Assembly: GCF_001750165.1 (NCBI RefSeq)
Contig: NZ_CP015411.1
Coordinates: 3,190,001-3,254,000, forward strand
Reading direction: 5' to 3'
DNA length: 64,000 nt
From: Pseudoalteromonas luteoviolacea
GTDB taxonomy: Bacteria > Pseudomonadota > Gammaproteobacteria > Enterobacterales > Alteromonadaceae
Shown one piece after another: positions 63,594 through 64,000 of this stretch; the first letter of the stretch is position 1, and every line of letters begins with the position of its first letter. The notes beneath the pieces were generated by a model. It ran no database searches, was not told where the DNA came from, and saw only the letters and a program-made list of their open reading frames with translations. Both the position numbers and the translations under genes were made by a program.

Positions 63594-63620
63594 TCTATAG
63601 AGAAACAACCACAAAGTCAA
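63594..63620 (-). promoter_or_regulatory. Candidate promoter of the symporter/TonB operon
   Basis: On the minus strand TTGACT (63620-63615) and TATAGA (63599-63594) are 15 bases apart, just before the riboswitch. The spacing is short, so this is only a candidate. Confidence 0.4.
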
Positions 63621-63628
63621 ACAATATT

Positions 63629-63647
63629 GATAATAATAATTATTACC
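63629..63647. promoter_or_regulatory. Strong Fur-box-like site between the two riboswitch operons
   Basis: GATAATAATAATTATTACC matches 16 of 19 positions of the classical Fur box. It lies between the divergent TPP-regulated units, 9 bases upstream of the minus-strand -35 and in the plus-strand promoter region. Iron control over either or both is inferred; AT-rich composition raises the chance of coincidence. Confidence 0.5.
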
Positions 63648-63688
63648 ATTACTTGTAAGGGCGTGTGGTTTTTTGTTAGCATCTGTGC

Positions 63689-63766
63689 CAGACACGGAGT
63701 GCCCTAACAGGGCTGAGATGATATCCGTTGAACCTGATCCAGCTAATACTGGCGAAGGGATGTCTG
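63689..63766 (+). promoter_or_regulatory. TPP riboswitch (THI element), plus strand, for the SDR gene
   Basis: A complete aptamer: P1 CAGACA (63689-63694) with TGTCTG (63761-63766), GGAGTGCCC, GGGCTGAGATGATATCC, then GAACCTGATCCAGCTAATACTGGCGAAGGGA. It is compact, without the extended P3 of the minus-strand copy. It lies 62 bases before the SDR start. Confidence 0.95.
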
Positions 63767-63802
63767 TTGCACTATTTTGAACAAAAATAGTACTTAGATC
63801 TG

Positions 63803-63824
63803 CCTTCGCCTCAAAAAATGAGGC
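63803..63824 (+). promoter_or_regulatory. Translational switch element between riboswitch and SDR gene
   Basis: GCCTC (63808-63812) pairs with GAGGC (63820-63824), which contains the GAGG ribosome site 5 bases before the ATG. CCTTCGCC (63803-63810) instead pairs perfectly with GGCGAAGG (63751-63758) inside the aptamer. The two helices share 63808-63810 and exclude each other, giving a ligand-dependent choice. Confidence 0.65.
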
Positions 63825-63828
63825 CGAT

Positions 63829-64000
63829 ATGTCAAACTCTATCAATCTTTCTGACCAAATTGTTCTAGTGACTGGTGGTGGCCGTGGTTTAGGCGAACAC
63901 CTTGTACGCGCTTTTTTACGTGAAGGTGCCAAAGTAGTTATCAACTATTTAAGCAGTGCCGATGCAGCCCAAACGTTAGCCGCACTAGCACCGGAACGCG
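63829..64000 (+). CDS. Short-chain dehydrogenase/reductase, N-terminal part (runs off window)
   Basis: The first 57 residues of an SDR: SDQIVLVTGGGRGLGEHL is the Rossmann nucleotide-binding motif (TGxxxGxG), followed by VRAFLREGAKVVINY, as in 3-oxoacyl-ACP reductase-like SDRs. The ATG at 63829 has GAGG five bases upstream, embedded in a hairpin controlled by the TPP riboswitch. An SDR directly behind a THI element is unusual among known thiamine genes and may act in precursor salvage or synthesis. The C-terminal catalytic Tyr-x-x-x-Lys is beyond the window. Confidence 0.88.
   Translation, partial: MSNSINLSDQIVLVTGGGRGLGEHLVRAFLREGAKVVINYLSSADAAQTLAALAPER

Noticed and set aside
63579..63944. 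121-codon minus-strand frame over the plus-strand riboswitch and SDR start
   Set aside because: It runs antisense to a clear THI element and to a recognisable Rossmann motif, so it is not coding.

Overview
The window looks like chromosomal DNA of a marine gammaproteobacterium, most likely Pseudoalteromonas or a close relative. This is inferred from gene content and style: AT-rich DNA, many secreted or outer-membrane proteins, TonB receptors, several polysaccharide lyases, a very large tandem-repeat surface protein, and divergent oxyR/katG. I recognise no rRNA, tRNA, insertion sequence, CRISPR array or prophage.

Layout. 1-2403 (minus): the start of a GNAT acetyltransferase, a secreted NlpC/P60-like hydrolase with an EF-hand loop, an unknown protein and a YciI-like protein. 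2671-6219 (plus): a PepSY membrane protein and a TonB receptor, a probable iron/siderophore uptake pair. 6603-12671: a 2022-residue lipoprotein with Ig/PKD-like and leucine-rich domains. 13019-14437: a probable secreted polysaccharide lyase and a small exported protein. 14702-17004: an arsenic operon (ArsC-ArsR fusion, ACR3 pump, protein phosphatase) behind an inverted-repeat operator. 17478-20856: an XRE regulator, a DUF819 membrane protein and a beta-propeller lyase candidate. 21157-25010: glutathionyl-hydroquinone reductase, DoxX, a lipoprotein, a quinol-monooxygenase-like protein and a LysR regulator. 25007-28438: oxyR divergent from an exported KatG. 28502-31779: an RNA methyltransferase, a 55-residue double-glycine leader peptide, and an acetyltransferase/Crp/ICMT group. 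32099-38772: a triple-PAS chemoreceptor, a MerR-methyltransferase fusion, ASCH and DsbA-like proteins, and a frameshifted remnant. 38923-45020: a YdiJ-type 2-hydroxyacid dehydrogenase and a chondroitinase ABC-like lyase. 45453-58848: a double aspartyl-protease lipoprotein, then a three-gene operon of subtilase, TIGR03032 protein and a 3098-residue tandem-repeat surface protein. 59706-64000: a TonB receptor and sodium/solute symporter under a TPP riboswitch, facing an SDR gene with its own TPP riboswitch.

How the genes work together. Three probable polysaccharide-degrading enzymes (13019, 19576, 42090) lie as separate transcription units, not in one polysaccharide-utilisation locus. The best-supported regulated modules are the arsenic operon, oxyR/katG, and the divergent thiamine-regulated pair, where the two riboswitches appear to use different expression platforms and share a strong Fur-box-like site. 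The least described material is the subtilase/TIGR03032/giant-adhesin operon, whose last protein carries a GlyGly-CTERM-like anchor followed in the same frame by a signal-peptide-like segment and an outer-membrane barrel, and the orphan double-glycine peptide at 29393.
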